A DNA stretch of 64,000 nt from an uncultured Campylobacterales bacterium (GTDB lineage Bacteria > Campylobacterota > Campylobacteria > Campylobacterales > Arcobacteraceae). This document shows, in pieces, positions 8,697 through 17,814 of this stretch (positions are counted from its first letter, which is position 1; the number at the start of each line of letters is the position of its first letter). The stretch is from the NCBI GenBank assembly GCA_947494995.1, contig CANLWY010000007.1, positions 1 to 64,000 of the forward strand. The letters run 5' to 3'. The position numbers were made by a program, and so were the translations under genes. The notes under the pieces were generated by a model. The model was not told where the DNA came from, did no database searches, and was given only the letters and a program-made list of their open reading frames with translations.

Positions 8697-9440
8697 TCAA
8701 GAGAAATATTTAGGTGCTTCTTTATATCCTAAATCAAAGCTTTCTTGTAAGCCTTTGAAAGTGTACATATTTATATGTCTAAGTTTTTGGTTTGTAATAT
8801 AAACATCTGAGTGTTTTATAGAGTAAGCTGCATTTTCAAAACGTGTTCTAAAGACTCTTTTTTTTATTGGTTTGAGAGGATTAAAACCTCTTTTATTTGT
8901 ATTTGTTGATTTTGGCATTAGGTCAATACTATAGATAGTATAATTTCTATTTTCCAAAGGTTTTATTGGAATATTATCAAAAAGCCCACCATCTATTAAA
9001 TTGTGACCTTTATAGTGAATGGGTTTAAAAATAGGAATTAGGGCACTAGATGCCATACATATGGTTTGCGTATCACCTTTGTCAAAGTACAGAACTTTTT
9101 TTGTATTTGTATCATAGGCATTTACGATAACTTTTTTTGGTAAGTTTTCAAGCTCTTTTATAGGGAGTATTTTGTCTAAAATATGATGCTCTTTATCTAT
9201 TCTTATTAGACCTTTTTTAAAGTAGTTAAATTTAAGGGTTTTTTTTATTTCATTACTTTTAAAAATCTCTAGCATTTTTCTAGCTTCTATTCCACTTGCA
9301 TGTGAACAGCTTATAATAGCGCCAATAGAACAGCCAGAATAGGCACTAATTGGCATTGCTTTATCTTCAAGGTAGGCTAATACACCCAAGTGAAAAGCAC
9401 CTCTTGCTGCTCCCCCACTTAATACTAATGCTAATTTCAT
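8697..9440 (-). CDS. Patatin-like phospholipase
   Basis: A 247-residue serine hydrolase with all patatin elements: the oxyanion loop GGAARG (9-14), nucleophile elbow GCSIG (Ser38), and DGG (Asp150) completing the Ser-Asp dyad. It has no signal peptide and is probably a cytoplasmic or membrane-associated lipid acyl hydrolase of the RssA/YchK type. Its ATG overlaps the stop of the upstream phosphoesterase gene by 4 bases. The true substrate is unknown. Confidence 0.92.
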   Translation of the reverse strand: MKLALVLSGGAARGAFHLGVLAYLEDKAMPISAYSGCSIGAIISCSHASGIEARKMLEIFKSNEIKKTLKFNYFKKGLIRIDKEHHILDKILPIKELENLPKKVIVNAYDTNTKKVLYFDKGDTQTICMASSALIPIFKPIHYKGHNLIDGGLFDNIPIKPLENRNYTIYSIDLMPKSTNTNKRGFNPLKPIKKRVFRTRFENAAYSIKHSDVYITNQKLRHINMYTFKGLQESFDLGYKEAPKYFS

Positions 9441-10174
9441 TTTTCTAACCAGTTGATTATTTTAAACTCTCCATCATATGTTTCTACAACAGCAGTGCAA
9501 GACTCAACCCAATCACCACAGTTGAGGTATTGGACTTCATCAATATTTTTAATCTCTGCTTTATGGATATGTCCACATATTATGCCATCATATCCTTTAT
9601 GTTTTGCATGTTTTGCTAAGGTGTCTTCAAAATCCGTAATAAAAGAGATGGATTGTTTTACATTATCTTTTATGTACTTTGAGAGTGACCATTTTGATTT
9701 AACACCTAATAGTTTTCTAATGACATTTAGGACTTGATTTACATTTAATAAAAAATCATAACCATAGTCTCCTAAAATAGCAAGCCATTTTTTTGTCATG
9801 GTAATTGAGTCAAAAAAGTCTCCATGGCTTACTAAATACTTCTCTCCCTTTATAGAGATATATTCAATTTCATTTTTAACAGTTAAAGAGTCACCAAGTA
9901 TAAGAGGGACAAATGGTCTTAAAAATTCATCATGGTTACCTGTTATAAAGGTTACATTACAACCTTTTCTAGCTTTTTTTAGAATTTTTTGAATAACGTC
10001 TGAGTGTGTTTGGGGCCAAATAAACTTTCTTTTTATAGCCCAGCCATCAATTATATCACCTACTAAATAGAGATTTTCACTCTCATTGTGCTTTAAAAAG
10101 TCTAGAAGGTTTGTTGTGTTTGAGAACTTTGTTCCTAAATGTATATCTGAGATAAAAATGCTTTTGTATTTCAT
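9437..10174 (-). CDS. UDP-2,3-diacylglucosamine diphosphatase-like metallophosphoesterase (LpxH family)
   Basis: A calcineurin-type phosphoesterase of 245 residues. Metal ligands are visible in SDIHLG (D10, H12), VGDIIDGW (D40), TGNHDE (N80, H81), VSHGD and ICGHIHKA. These proteins cleave UDP-2,3-diacylglucosamine to lipid X in lipid A synthesis, or are LpxH paralogues of unknown substrate. lpxA and lpxB lie in a separate operon of this window (29,270-31,639), so the LpxH role is plausible but not proved. The ATG lies 82 bases from the divergent glycosyltransferase gene. Confidence 0.85.
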   Translation of the reverse strand: MKYKSIFISDIHLGTKFSNTTNLLDFLKHNESENLYLVGDIIDGWAIKRKFIWPQTHSDVIQKILKKARKGCNVTFITGNHDEFLRPFVPLILGDSLTVKNEIEYISIKGEKYLVSHGDFFDSITMTKKWLAILGDYGYDFLLNVNQVLNVIRKLLGVKSKWSLSKYIKDNVKQSISFITDFEDTLAKHAKHKGYDGIICGHIHKAEIKNIDEVQYLNCGDWVESCTAVVETYDGEFKIINWLEK

Positions 10175-10244
10175 AGAAGAATCTTAGTATAGCTTGGTTA
10201 CAAATAGATGACCACTATGAAACGAATTTGTAGTTTTACTTTTG

Positions 10245-10250
10245 TATACT
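10245..10250 (+). promoter_or_regulatory. -10-like box abutting the glycosyltransferase start
   Basis: TATACT ends 6 bases before the preferred ATG at 10257, and no Shine-Dalgarno is visible between. If it is used, transcription would begin at or next to the start codon. Confidence 0.35.
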
Positions 10251-10256
10251 CTATTT

Positions 10257-11402
10257 ATGAAAGATTTAAAAATATGTTTAGTTAGTGATACTGTATTTGA
10301 TATAAATGGAGTTTCAAGGTTTATTCAAGATTTCTCTAAAGAGGCAATAAAACATAAAAAAGATTTTCATGTAATAACATCAACTAAAAAACAACACTAT
10401 GAAGAACTTCAGAATATAACTAATATAAAAGCTATTTTTAGTATGAAAATGCCATTTTATAAATCTTTGGACTTAGTATTTCCAAACTTCTTTAAAATAA
10501 AAAATAGAATAAAAGAGTTAAATCCTGATATTTTACATATCTCAACTCCTGGGACTGTAGGATTATGTGCTTTGATAAGTGCAAAACTTTTAAAGATACC
10601 AGTAGTAGGTATTTATCACACAGATTTTCCTTCATATATGTATAAAAATACAAATAATAGATTTGTTAGGTGGGTAACAATCAAGTTTTTAAAGTTTTTT
10701 TATTCTTTTTTTGAAGCTTTATTTACAAGGTCGCAGGAGTATTTTACTGTTATAGAAAAGCAATTAGGCTTTGAGCATAAAAATATATATTTATTGAAAG
10801 CTGGAATAAACATAGAGAATTTCGATAAGTCTTTTAAAGATGAAACTATTTGGAAAAAGTATGGTGTCTCAGATAGTAGTTTTAAGGTTTTATATACAGG
10901 AAGAGTTTCTGTTGAAAAAAATATTGATAAACTAATAAGAGTTTGGCAAAAAGAGCTTTTTTATAACTGTGAATTGATACTTGTAGGAGATTGTGAAATA
11001 GAAATAGATAAAGAAGAGTTAAAAAAGAGTGGAATTTTTTTACTTGGAAGAAGACAAGAAGAAGAACTTTCTAAAATCTATGCTTCAAGTGATTGTTTTA
11101 TTTTCCCTTCTACAACGGATACTTTAGGACAAGTTGTAATGGAAGCCATGAGCTCAGGAATTCCTGTAATCGTAACAAACAAAGGTGGCCCAAAAACTTT
11201 TGTAAGTGAAGAGTTTGGATATGTGATTGATATAAATTCTATAGAAGATATATCAAAAGCCATCAAGAGTTTAGCAAGAAAAGATGAGATATATTTTCAA
11301 AAAGCTCAAAAAGCATATAGATATATGAGAGATAAGTCTATCTCTCATAGTTTTTTAGGGTTTTGGGAAGATAACCAGGAAATTTTTACTAATATTGATT
11401 GA
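10257..11402 (+). CDS. Family 4 glycosyltransferase
   Basis: A GT-B-fold glycosyltransferase. The N-terminal domain contains SDTVFDINGVSRFIQDFS, and NPDILHISTPGTVGL and VVGIYHTDFPSYMY match the MgtA-type mannosyltransferase/diacylglycerol glycosyltransferase group. The C-terminal domain contains LYTGRVSVEKNIDKLI and the donor-binding E-x7-E region around DTLGQVVMEAMSSGIPVI. I prefer the ATG at 10257; a TTG 15 bases upstream extends the frame but lies inside a -10-like box. The 3' end overlaps the convergent exported-protein gene by 14 bases. It probably acts on a membrane lipid or envelope glycan. Acceptor and sugar are unknown. Confidence 0.88.
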   Translation: MKDLKICLVSDTVFDINGVSRFIQDFSKEAIKHKKDFHVITSTKKQHYEELQNITNIKAIFSMKMPFYKSLDLVFPNFFKIKNRIKELNPDILHISTPGTVGLCALISAKLLKIPVVGIYHTDFPSYMYKNTNNRFVRWVTIKFLKFFYSFFEALFTRSQEYFTVIEKQLGFEHKNIYLLKAGINIENFDKSFKDETIWKKYGVSDSSFKVLYTGRVSVEKNIDKLIRVWQKELFYNCELILVGDCEIEIDKEELKKSGIFLLGRRQEEELSKIYASSDCFIFPSTTDTLGQVVMEAMSSGIPVIVTNKGGPKTFVSEEFGYVIDINSIEDISKAIKSLARKDEIYFQKAQKAYRYMRDKSISHSFLGFWEDNQEIFTNID

Positions 11403-11931
11403 TAAACTGTTCTTTTGAGATATCAAATGTTAAGTTTTTAGTAGAGATTTTTTTGCTAGAACATTGTTGTTCAATAAGATTGATTTTTACAAGATTCTTT
11501 TTTGAATCAAATTCAAGCTTTTTTAAATCAGCACTTTTTTCTAGATTTAGTGATTCTCTTCCACATAATCCTGACTCCATGTCATAGTTGTATTCTAAGA
11601 TAGTTTTATTTTCTGTAAGTGTACAGGTTTCATTTATATTTAGAAGTACTAAAGCAGTATATCCAAGACCTTTTCTTCCGCTATTTGTTTGGATAACAAC
11701 TTTTAAAGAGTTTTTTTCTTTAAATGCTTGCCATTTTGTTATTGTACCTCCATGCATCTTATGAACTTTTTTGGTTGTAACATTTGCACAATAGAGCCCT
11801 GCATTTAGATGATGATTATTTAAAGTAAAAAGATAAGAGTTTTTATATTCTATGCCATTGTTATGATTTTTGCCATAACTTGAAGCGTTAAGAGTAGATA
11901 ATAGTATATATAGGCTTATTATATATTTCAT
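11389..11931 (-). CDS. Exported protein of unknown function
   Basis: A 180-residue protein with an N-terminal signal peptide (MKYIISLYILLSTLNASS) and a predicted beta-rich periplasmic body. It has four Cys after the signal region (GLYCAN, ETCTLT, GLCGRES, EQQCSSK), suggesting disulfides. I do not recognise the family. It is followed by an unrelated exported gene upstream on the same strand. Its last 14 bases overlap the end of the convergent glycosyltransferase gene. Confidence 0.75.
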   Translation of the reverse strand: MKYIISLYILLSTLNASSYGKNHNNGIEYKNSYLFTLNNHHLNAGLYCANVTTKKVHKMHGGTITKWQAFKEKNSLKVVIQTNSGRKGLGYTALVLLNINETCTLTENKTILEYNYDMESGLCGRESLNLEKSADLKKLEFDSKKNLVKINLIEQQCSSKKISTKNLTFDISKEQFINQY

Positions 11932-11995
11932 TTGTCTCCTTTAATTTTATATTGAAGTATGTATTTCTAACGGTGACGTTGGGAAGGAACGAGGG

Positions 11996-12029
11996 AAAAT
12001 GGTTTATATTTTATTTTACAAACCATTTT
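11996..12029 (-). terminator. Inverted repeat around the stop of the 12,011 gene
   Basis: AAAATGGTTT (11996-12005) and AAACCATTTT (12019-12028) flank the TAA stop of the minus-strand gene. It could form a hairpin in the mRNA, but a clear U-run does not follow. Its role as a terminator is uncertain. The adjoining stretch 11970-11995 is unusually G-rich for this window. Confidence 0.4.
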
Positions 12030-12472
12030 ATTTTATTACCCATTTTTTTCGCTCTTACGTAAAATCTACGATAGTTTGTTCCTGAATGTTGATGTTTAAA
12101 ATATGCATATGAGATTGTTAATATACCTTTTCTTTTTTCCCCTCGGCCAAAATATGGTTTTTTAACTTTTAAACTAACTACCATGGGTTCTTTTCCTCTA
12201 TAATCATTTTTTTCAGATTGGACATAACTACCATGATGAGACAGTCTTATTATTGCATCTTGTGTAGGATTTCTTTTTGAATACATATGAGGTGCTAAGG
12301 CGTTGACATGCTCTTTTTTATAACGTCTATATTTATCTTCATATGCATTAGCTTTTACAGCTAGTTTAATGTAAAAATTAAAAGCTTCCATAGGCGTATC
12401 AAATCCTGCTGAAAGAAGTGATGTACTAGAAAGTAACAACATAGTTAAAATTAGTTTTTTTAGTTTGTTCAT
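12011..12472 (-). CDS. Exported basic protein of unknown function
   Basis: A 153-residue protein with a signal peptide (LILTMLLLSSTSLLSAG). The mature part is strongly basic and aromatic, rich in Tyr, Lys, Arg and His, and ends with an RRFYVRAKKMGNKIKWFVK strand. The middle resembles a small periplasmic NTF2-like or DUF4878-type fold, which is only an impression. It stands alone between the 11,389 exported gene and the DJ-1 gene on the minus strand. No function can be assigned. Confidence 0.75.
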   Translation of the reverse strand: MNKLKKLILTMLLLSSTSLLSAGFDTPMEAFNFYIKLAVKANAYEDKYRRYKKEHVNALAPHMYSKRNPTQDAIIRLSHHGSYVQSEKNDYRGKEPMVVSLKVKKPYFGRGEKRKGILTISYAYFKHQHSGTNYRRFYVRAKKMGNKIKWFVK

Positions 12473-12561
12473 TTTTTCCCTTTAAGTTTATAAATAAAGG
12501 AAGAATAATACTGTTTATTATCTTATAACATAATAAATAGTATTATAAAAATGAATAAAAG

Positions 12562-13107
12562 TTATTTTACTAGTAGTCCATCTTTGATTTCTTGGTAGAG
12601 TTCTTGACCTTTTAGAGTTTTTACTAATTCTAGTGCAAACTCTATTGATGTTGCAGGGCCTTGTGAGGTGATTACTTTTTTATCTTTTACTACAATATCA
12701 TCTTTATATGTAGAAGAATCAATCTTTTTATGAACACTTGGATAACAAGTGAAGGTTTCATTTAGAACTTTTGCTTCGTGTAAAACAAGTGGTGCTGCAC
12801 ATATGGCAGAGATATATTTGTCTTTGTCTTTCATCTTTTGCAGAGTTGATTTAACTAAATCTGATAGAACTAGGTTTAGAGTGTTTTGAACTCCTCCTGG
12901 AAGAACTACCATATCAAAAACTGTTGGGTCTTTTATATCTTTTAGGTATTGGTTTGCTTGTATTACTATACCTTGTCCACCAACTGTCAAAATATCATTT
13001 ATAGTTGCAATGACAACTTCAATTTCCGCTCGTCGTAGAATATCTATAGTTGAAATGGCTTCAATCTCTTCAAATCCAGTAGAAATAATAACTAAAACTT
13101 TTGACAT
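12562..13107 (-). CDS. DJ-1/PfpI family protein (YajL/ThiJ-like)
   Basis: The 181-residue protein has the DJ-1 fold signature: GFEEIEA with the conserved Glu (E14), and the nucleophile elbow AICAAP with C103. It ends with TSQGPATSIEFALELV. Bacterial members act as chaperones or have been proposed to repair glycation damage, and the oxidisable Cys is conserved here. Length is normal for YajL (about 195). It has its own spacer on both sides and no operon partner. Confidence 0.92.
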   Translation of the reverse strand: MSKVLVIISTGFEEIEAISTIDILRRAEIEVVIATINDILTVGGQGIVIQANQYLKDIKDPTVFDMVVLPGGVQNTLNLVLSDLVKSTLQKMKDKDKYISAICAAPLVLHEAKVLNETFTCYPSVHKKIDSSTYKDDIVVKDKKVITSQGPATSIEFALELVKTLKGQELYQEIKDGLLVK

Positions 13108-13253
13108 ATAAAACTCCTAATAAGTATTTAGCTTACTATTTTATCATAGAAATATGTAAATTAGGGATTTTCAAAGGCTTAGAATCGTGACTTTTCAAGA
13201 ATTTATAAGTTATTTTTAAATAGAATCTAAGGAATTATAAAAAGGGGATTTTT

Positions 13254-13919
13254 ATGCTTAAAACTTTCGCAAAAGCTTGTCTTGTTACTGCCACTGCATC
13301 TTTTTTTGTAGCTTGTTCTTCATCTCAGTCTGTTTTTACTCCTAGTTATGGAGATAAAAGTGTAGCTGAAGAGAATCATAAAGTACAAGTTACTAAACAA
13401 CATATGCAAATTGCAAATGACCACCAAATGAATATTACTACTCAAACAACACTAGAAGGTACTATAAATTCATTGGCAACTCAGATGATGAGAAATAGAA
13501 AAATGGATACTAGTAAGCCTGTATTAATTACATCATTTGTAAGACTGGATAATTTTAAAAAGACTACTGAATTTGGAAGAATTGTAAGTGAAAGTTTAAT
13601 CAATGAGATGTCAAATAGAGGCTTTAATGTTATTGAATATAGAGGTCAAATGGCTGTATCAATAAACGAAAAAGGTGAATACTTTATTACAAGAAACCCT
13701 TATAAACTAAAAGATGAGGTTCCAAATACTTATGTTGTAGTAGGAACTTATTCAAGACAGTATGGCAAAGTAATGTTAAATGCAAGAGTTATGGATAATA
13801 TTACTGGAAAAATCATCTCAAGTTCTAGAGCAACATATAAGCACAACAAAAGAAATGATTGCTTAATCTTTAAAGATTGTAAACCAGCAAGAACAATAAA
13901 AATCATAAAAGAAAAATAG
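13254..13919 (+). CDS. FlgO-domain outer-membrane lipoprotein (paralogue 1)
   Basis: A signal peptide ends in the lipobox FFVAC, giving a lipid-anchored mature protein. Residues about 95-200 match the FlgO domain: VLITSFVRLDNFKKTTEFGR, a middle VIEYRG, and TYVVVGTYSRQYGKVMLNARV. FlgO proteins stabilise the outer-membrane part of sheathed or high-torque flagella in Vibrio. Outside flagellar loci, as here, the role is less certain. A second FlgO-like gene follows 5 bases later, so this is a two-gene operon. The C-terminus has a short CLIFKDC pair that could form a disulfide. Confidence 0.82.
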   Translation: MLKTFAKACLVTATASFFVACSSSQSVFTPSYGDKSVAEENHKVQVTKQHMQIANDHQMNITTQTTLEGTINSLATQMMRNRKMDTSKPVLITSFVRLDNFKKTTEFGRIVSESLINEMSNRGFNVIEYRGQMAVSINEKGEYFITRNPYKLKDEVPNTYVVVGTYSRQYGKVMLNARVMDNITGKIISSSRATYKHNKRNDCLIFKDCKPARTIKIIKEK

Positions 13920-13924
13920 TATAG

Positions 13925-14539
13925 ATGAATAAATCATATATAAGAGTATTGAAGTTAGCAGTAACTTCAATATTTTTTACTCTTTTTTTCACATCTTGTA
14001 CAGATACGATAAAAAACGTTTCAAAAAGTTCTCCTTTTTATCATAAGAATTTATCTAGTTCAAATGATTTTAATTCTTTAGTAAATGAACTTGTAGATAG
14101 ACAAAGTGCAAAGATAAATGCAAATATCAAACTTGATGATGTTGTATTGGTATCTGATTTTGTAAATATTGATAAACTTAAAAATCGTTCAAAACTAGGA
14201 TTTTTATTATCAGAGCATTTAAAAAATGCTTTGGCTAGTAGAAATATTACAGTAAGAGCTGTGGAACTAGGACGTGAGTTTCAGTATGGAAATTCAGGGT
14301 TTAATCTATTAACTAGAAAACAAGCAGATATAAATAAAAAGTATGTTGATACTCAACTTGCTGTTGTTGGTACATACTCTATAACAACTCAGAGTTTAAT
14401 AGTTTTTGTAAAGGTTATTGATATTTCTACTGGAAATATTTTAAGTTCAGCAAGTAGCTCAACTATAGTTGATGAAGAGATTTTAGAACTTGAAAGAGAT
14501 CCAAGAAGACCTTTTATTCAAGCTCCATTAGTATTATAA
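13925..14539 (+). CDS. FlgO-domain lipoprotein (paralogue 2)
   Basis: A 204-residue protein with a lipobox-type signal (FFTLFFTSC). It has the same domain order as the gene 5 bases upstream: VVLVSDFVNIDKLKNRSKLG, VRAVELGREFQ, and LAVVGTYSITTQSLIVFVKV. The two proteins probably arose by tandem duplication and may form a hetero-oligomer in the outer membrane. Overall similarity is limited to the domain core. The gene ends 2 bases before the convergent recJ stop. Confidence 0.8.
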   Translation: MNKSYIRVLKLAVTSIFFTLFFTSCTDTIKNVSKSSPFYHKNLSSSNDFNSLVNELVDRQSAKINANIKLDDVVLVSDFVNIDKLKNRSKLGFLLSEHLKNALASRNITVRAVELGREFQYGNSGFNLLTRKQADINKKYVDTQLAVVGTYSITTQSLIVFVKVIDISTGNILSSASSSTIVDEEILELERDPRRPFIQAPLVL

Positions 14540-14541
14540 AA

Positions 14542-16110
14542 CTATAAAATATCTTGAATTAAAAATTGAGGGTTTATCTCCCCTCTAAATTCGTTTTTAT
14601 TTACAGAAATTACTAAATCTATATAATCTTCTAAAATCTTTTGGTCTGTATGAAATTTTAGTGCTTCAAATACAAATCCATTGTTGTTTAGTGTTAGTTT
14701 TAGATGGTTTCTATCTCTTCCAAAAAGTTGAGATTTTAAAATTTTAGAGTTAGAAACCTTAAAAATAGGTCTGTGATTTTCTAAACCATAAGGTTCAAAC
14801 TTTTCAATAATATCTAAAAACTCAATATCCACATCAGAAACATCAAGTTCTCCTAATACATCGTGGTCTATATGCAGTTCTTCAGGTTCTACATCTACTA
14901 AAGAACTGTTGATTCTCTTTTTAAACTCTTCTAAATTTTTTGCTTCTAAAGATAAACCTGCTGCATTTTTATGTCCACCAAATCCTAAAAGTAAATCAGA
15001 GGTTTTAGAGATAATTGTATGCAGATTTATATTTGCATTTGCTCTGGCACTTCCTTTTGCTATGCCATCTTTTATTGAAAAGATAAAAGCAGGTTTCTTG
15101 TATGAGTTAGAGAGTTTTGAGGCAACTATTCCAATAACACCCTCATGCCATCCTTCTCCCCACACAACAATTATATTGTCATTGTCATCTGTAGCTTTAT
15201 CAGCTTTTTGTGAAATCTCTTCTTGTAAAGTTTTTCTATAGCAGTTTAACTCTTCAAGCATTTGAAGAGCATCATTTGCCTCATAAGAACTTTGTGAAAG
15301 TAAAAATGAAAGGGCAACCGAAGCATCATCCATTCTTCCTGCACTATTGATTTTTGGAGCAATTGTAAAACCTACATCATCAGAAACATAAATCTCTTTT
15401 GACATCATCTCATTTATTTTAATAAATGCTGGTCTTTGAGAGGTTTTAATCTGTTTTAGACCATATCTAACCATTGTATAGTTTAGGCTGGTCATAGGCA
15501 TAATATCTGCAATAATTGCTACACATAAAAGATCAAAGAATTCTTGTAGATTTACTTGTGATGAAAGCTCTTTTTTTATAGCTGCACAAAGATACCAAGC
15601 AACTTGAGCTCCACAAATATCTTTGAAAGGAAAAGTACAATCTTCTTGTTTTGGATTTACTATTGCAAGTGCATCTGGAAGTTGCTTTCCTACTGTGTGG
15701 TGGTCAGTAATTATTAGGTCTATGTTTTTTTCTTTTAGTTTTGTTGCTGCATCTACTGCTGATATTCCATTGTCAACAGTGATTACAAGACCTTCATTAA
15801 TCATATCAACAATTTTTGGAGATAGACCATAGCCATGTTCAAATCTATTAGGAATTATGTAGTTAACGTCAACGCCAATTTTTCTAAAAAAATCTACAAT
15901 AATAGTAGTTGATACTACCCCATCAACATCATAATCACCTACAATAGTGATCTGTTCGTTGTTGGTGATTGCTTCTTTTATTCTTAAAGTAGCTTTTTTA
16001 ATATCTTTAAAACTATCAGGTTTTGGCATTTGAGCAAGTTTTGAGTACTGGTTATCCTCATGTCTTGCTCTTAATATATCAAAGAGTTTATTTTTAGTAA
16101 TTTTTGACAT
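14542..16110 (-). CDS. recJ: Single-stranded-DNA-specific exonuclease RecJ
   Basis: RecJ degrades single-stranded DNA 5' to 3' in recombination and mismatch repair. DHH-family motifs are clear: GDYDVDG (58-64), TVDNG, and TDHH (DHH at 136-138). The DHHA1 domain has GFGGHKNAAGLSL, and the C-terminal OB region has LFGRDRNHLKLTL. At 522 residues it is shorter than E. coli RecJ (577). The start overlaps the pyrG stop by one base (TAATG), so the two genes are coupled. Confidence 0.96.
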   Translation of the reverse strand: MSKITKNKLFDILRARHEDNQYSKLAQMPKPDSFKDIKKATLRIKEAITNNEQITIVGDYDVDGVVSTTIIVDFFRKIGVDVNYIIPNRFEHGYGLSPKIVDMINEGLVITVDNGISAVDAATKLKEKNIDLIITDHHTVGKQLPDALAIVNPKQEDCTFPFKDICGAQVAWYLCAAIKKELSSQVNLQEFFDLLCVAIIADIMPMTSLNYTMVRYGLKQIKTSQRPAFIKINEMMSKEIYVSDDVGFTIAPKINSAGRMDDASVALSFLLSQSSYEANDALQMLEELNCYRKTLQEEISQKADKATDDNDNIIVVWGEGWHEGVIGIVASKLSNSYKKPAFIFSIKDGIAKGSARANANINLHTIISKTSDLLLGFGGHKNAAGLSLEAKNLEEFKKRINSSLVDVEPEELHIDHDVLGELDVSDVDIEFLDIIEKFEPYGLENHRPIFKVSNSKILKSQLFGRDRNHLKLTLNNNGFVFEALKFHTDQKILEDYIDLVISVNKNEFRGEINPQFLIQDIL

Positions 16111-17726
16111 TAATTACTTGAATTAGCTTGCTTTACAAACTCTAAAATAATTGGGTTTGGTGTTTCTAAGTGTGATGTAAACTCTGGGTGGAATTGAACT
16201 CCTACAAACCAAGGGTGGTCTTTGATTTCAACTGCTTCAATTAGACCATTTGATTGACCAGAAATAATCATACCTGCTTCTTCAAGTCTTTCTTTATATG
16301 CTGGGTTTGCTTCATATCTATGTCTATGTCTTTCATAGTAAATTTCATCTTTACCATATGCTTTTTGAAGGTTTGTTCCTTTTAGAGGTTCAAATGGATA
16401 TTCTCCAAGTCTCATAGTTCCACCCATTGGTGATTCGTGAGTTCTTAGTTGTTTATTTCCACTTTGATCCATAAATTCATCAATTAAGTAGATTAGTGGA
16501 TTTTCTGTATTTTCATCAAACTCTATTGAGTTTGCATCTTCAATACCAAGTACATTTCTAGCATATTCAATAACTGAAAGTTGCATACCAAGACAGATAC
16601 CTAAATATGGAATTTTATTCTCTCTTGCATATTTGATTGCTTCAAGTTTTCCTTCAACACCTCTGTGTCCAAATCCACCTGCAACAAGGATTGCATCAGA
16701 GTTCCCAATAACATCATATGCCCCTGTGTCTTCAATTCTTTGAGAATCACACCAGTGAATATTTACTTTTGTATTTAAGTGCGCTCCTGCATGAACTAGA
16801 GACTCAATAAGTGATTTATATGACTCTTTTAGGTCTAAGTATTTACCAACGAAAGCAATAGTTACTTCATCTTTAGGAACTAAAATATTCTTAACTAAAG
16901 TATCCCATCTTTCCATATTTGGCTTGATTTTTACATTTAAGTGGTCAGATAATGGAGTTAAGATTCCTTCTTTGATAAAGTGTAATGGAACTTGATAAAT
17001 TGATTGTGCGTCACCTGCTTCAATAACTGCATTTCTATCAATATCACATGAAAGTGCTAATTTGTCTTTTAAGTTTTTAGGTAGCTCTTTTTCAGTTCTA
17101 CATACAAGCATATGAGGAGTAATACCAATTCTTCTTAGTTCTTGAACAGAGTGTTGTGTAGGTTTAGTTTTAAGTTCTCCCGCTGCTTTAATATATGGGA
17201 TTAAACTTACGTGAATATTCATTGTATTCATCTTTGGAAGTTCATGTCTAATAGCTCTGATTGCTTCCATAAATGGTAAACCTTCAATATCTCCAACTGT
17301 ACCACCAAGCTCAATGATTAGGAAGTCATTATCTTCTGCTGCTGCGTAGATTCTGTCTTTGATTTCATCTACAACATGAGGAATAACTTGAATAGTTTTA
17401 CCTAAGTAACCACCTTCTCTTTCTCTTTTGATTACACTTTGGTAAACTTGTCCTGTTGTAAAAGAGTTTTTTGCAGTAAGCATTTTATCAATAAATCTTT
17501 CGTAGTTTCCTAAGTCTAAGTCTGTTTCAGCTCCATCGGCTGTAACAAAAACCTCTCCATGCTCTAGTGGACTCATCGTTCCTGGATCGACATTTAAATA
17601 TGGGTCAATCTTTAACATAGAAACATTAAAGCCTGATTGTTTTAAGATTGTTGCGATTGATGCAGAAGTGATACCTTTACCTAGTGAACTTAGAACTCCA
17701 CCTGTTACAAAAATGAATTTAGTCAT
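16110..17726 (-). CDS. pyrG: CTP synthase
   Basis: PyrG converts UTP to CTP using glutamine and ATP. The N-terminal synthetase domain starts [11 protein letters not shown] and contains [15 protein letters not shown] and GGTVGDIE. The C-terminal glutamine amidotransferase has GICLGMQ with the nucleophile C378, and [10 protein letters not shown] supplying the catalytic His/Glu. Length 538 is typical. Transcription probably starts from the TATAAT box at 17780-17785, with recJ coupled downstream. A ccoG terminator hairpin separates it from the upstream gene. Confidence 0.98.
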   Translation of the reverse strand: MTKFIFVTGGVLSSLGKGITSASIATILKQSGFNVSMLKIDPYLNVDPGTMSPLEHGEVFVTADGAETDLDLGNYERFIDKMLTAKNSFTTGQVYQSVIKREREGGYLGKTIQVIPHVVDEIKDRIYAAAEDNDFLIIELGGTVGDIEGLPFMEAIRAIRHELPKMNTMNIHVSLIPYIKAAGELKTKPTQHSVQELRRIGITPHMLVCRTEKELPKNLKDKLALSCDIDRNAVIEAGDAQSIYQVPLHFIKEGILTPLSDHLNVKIKPNMERWDTLVKNILVPKDEVTIAFVGKYLDLKESYKSLIESLVHAGAHLNTKVNIHWCDSQRIEDTGAYDVIGNSDAILVAGGFGHRGVEGKLEAIKYARENKIPYLGICLGMQLSVIEYARNVLGIEDANSIEFDENTENPLIYLIDEFMDQSGNKQLRTHESPMGGTMRLGEYPFEPLKGTNLQKAYGKDEIYYERHRHRYEANPAYKERLEEAGMIISGQSNGLIEAVEIKDHPWFVGVQFHPEFTSHLETPNPIILEFVKQANSSN

Positions 17727-17779
17727 TATAAAAAACTCCGTAAGAAAATTGTTGAAAATTTATTAAAAAATATTTCGCG

Positions 17780-17785
17780 ATTATA
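17780..17785 (-). promoter_or_regulatory. pyrG -10 box
   Basis: TATAAT on the minus strand about 54 bases upstream of the pyrG ATG. The block TCGCGATTATA (17775-17785, plus strand) is identical to the one before dnaE. Confidence 0.6.
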
Positions 17786-17814
17786 GCTTAAATGAAGTAA
17801 ATAAGAGGTTAAGT

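Noticed and set aside
10242-10256. Upstream TTG start of the glycosyltransferase
   Set aside because: It lies at the -10-like box and has no ribosome site. The ATG at 10257 begins the conserved strand.
14909-15241. 110-codon plus-strand open frame
   Set aside because: Antisense to recJ DHHA1 codons and not plausible as a protein.
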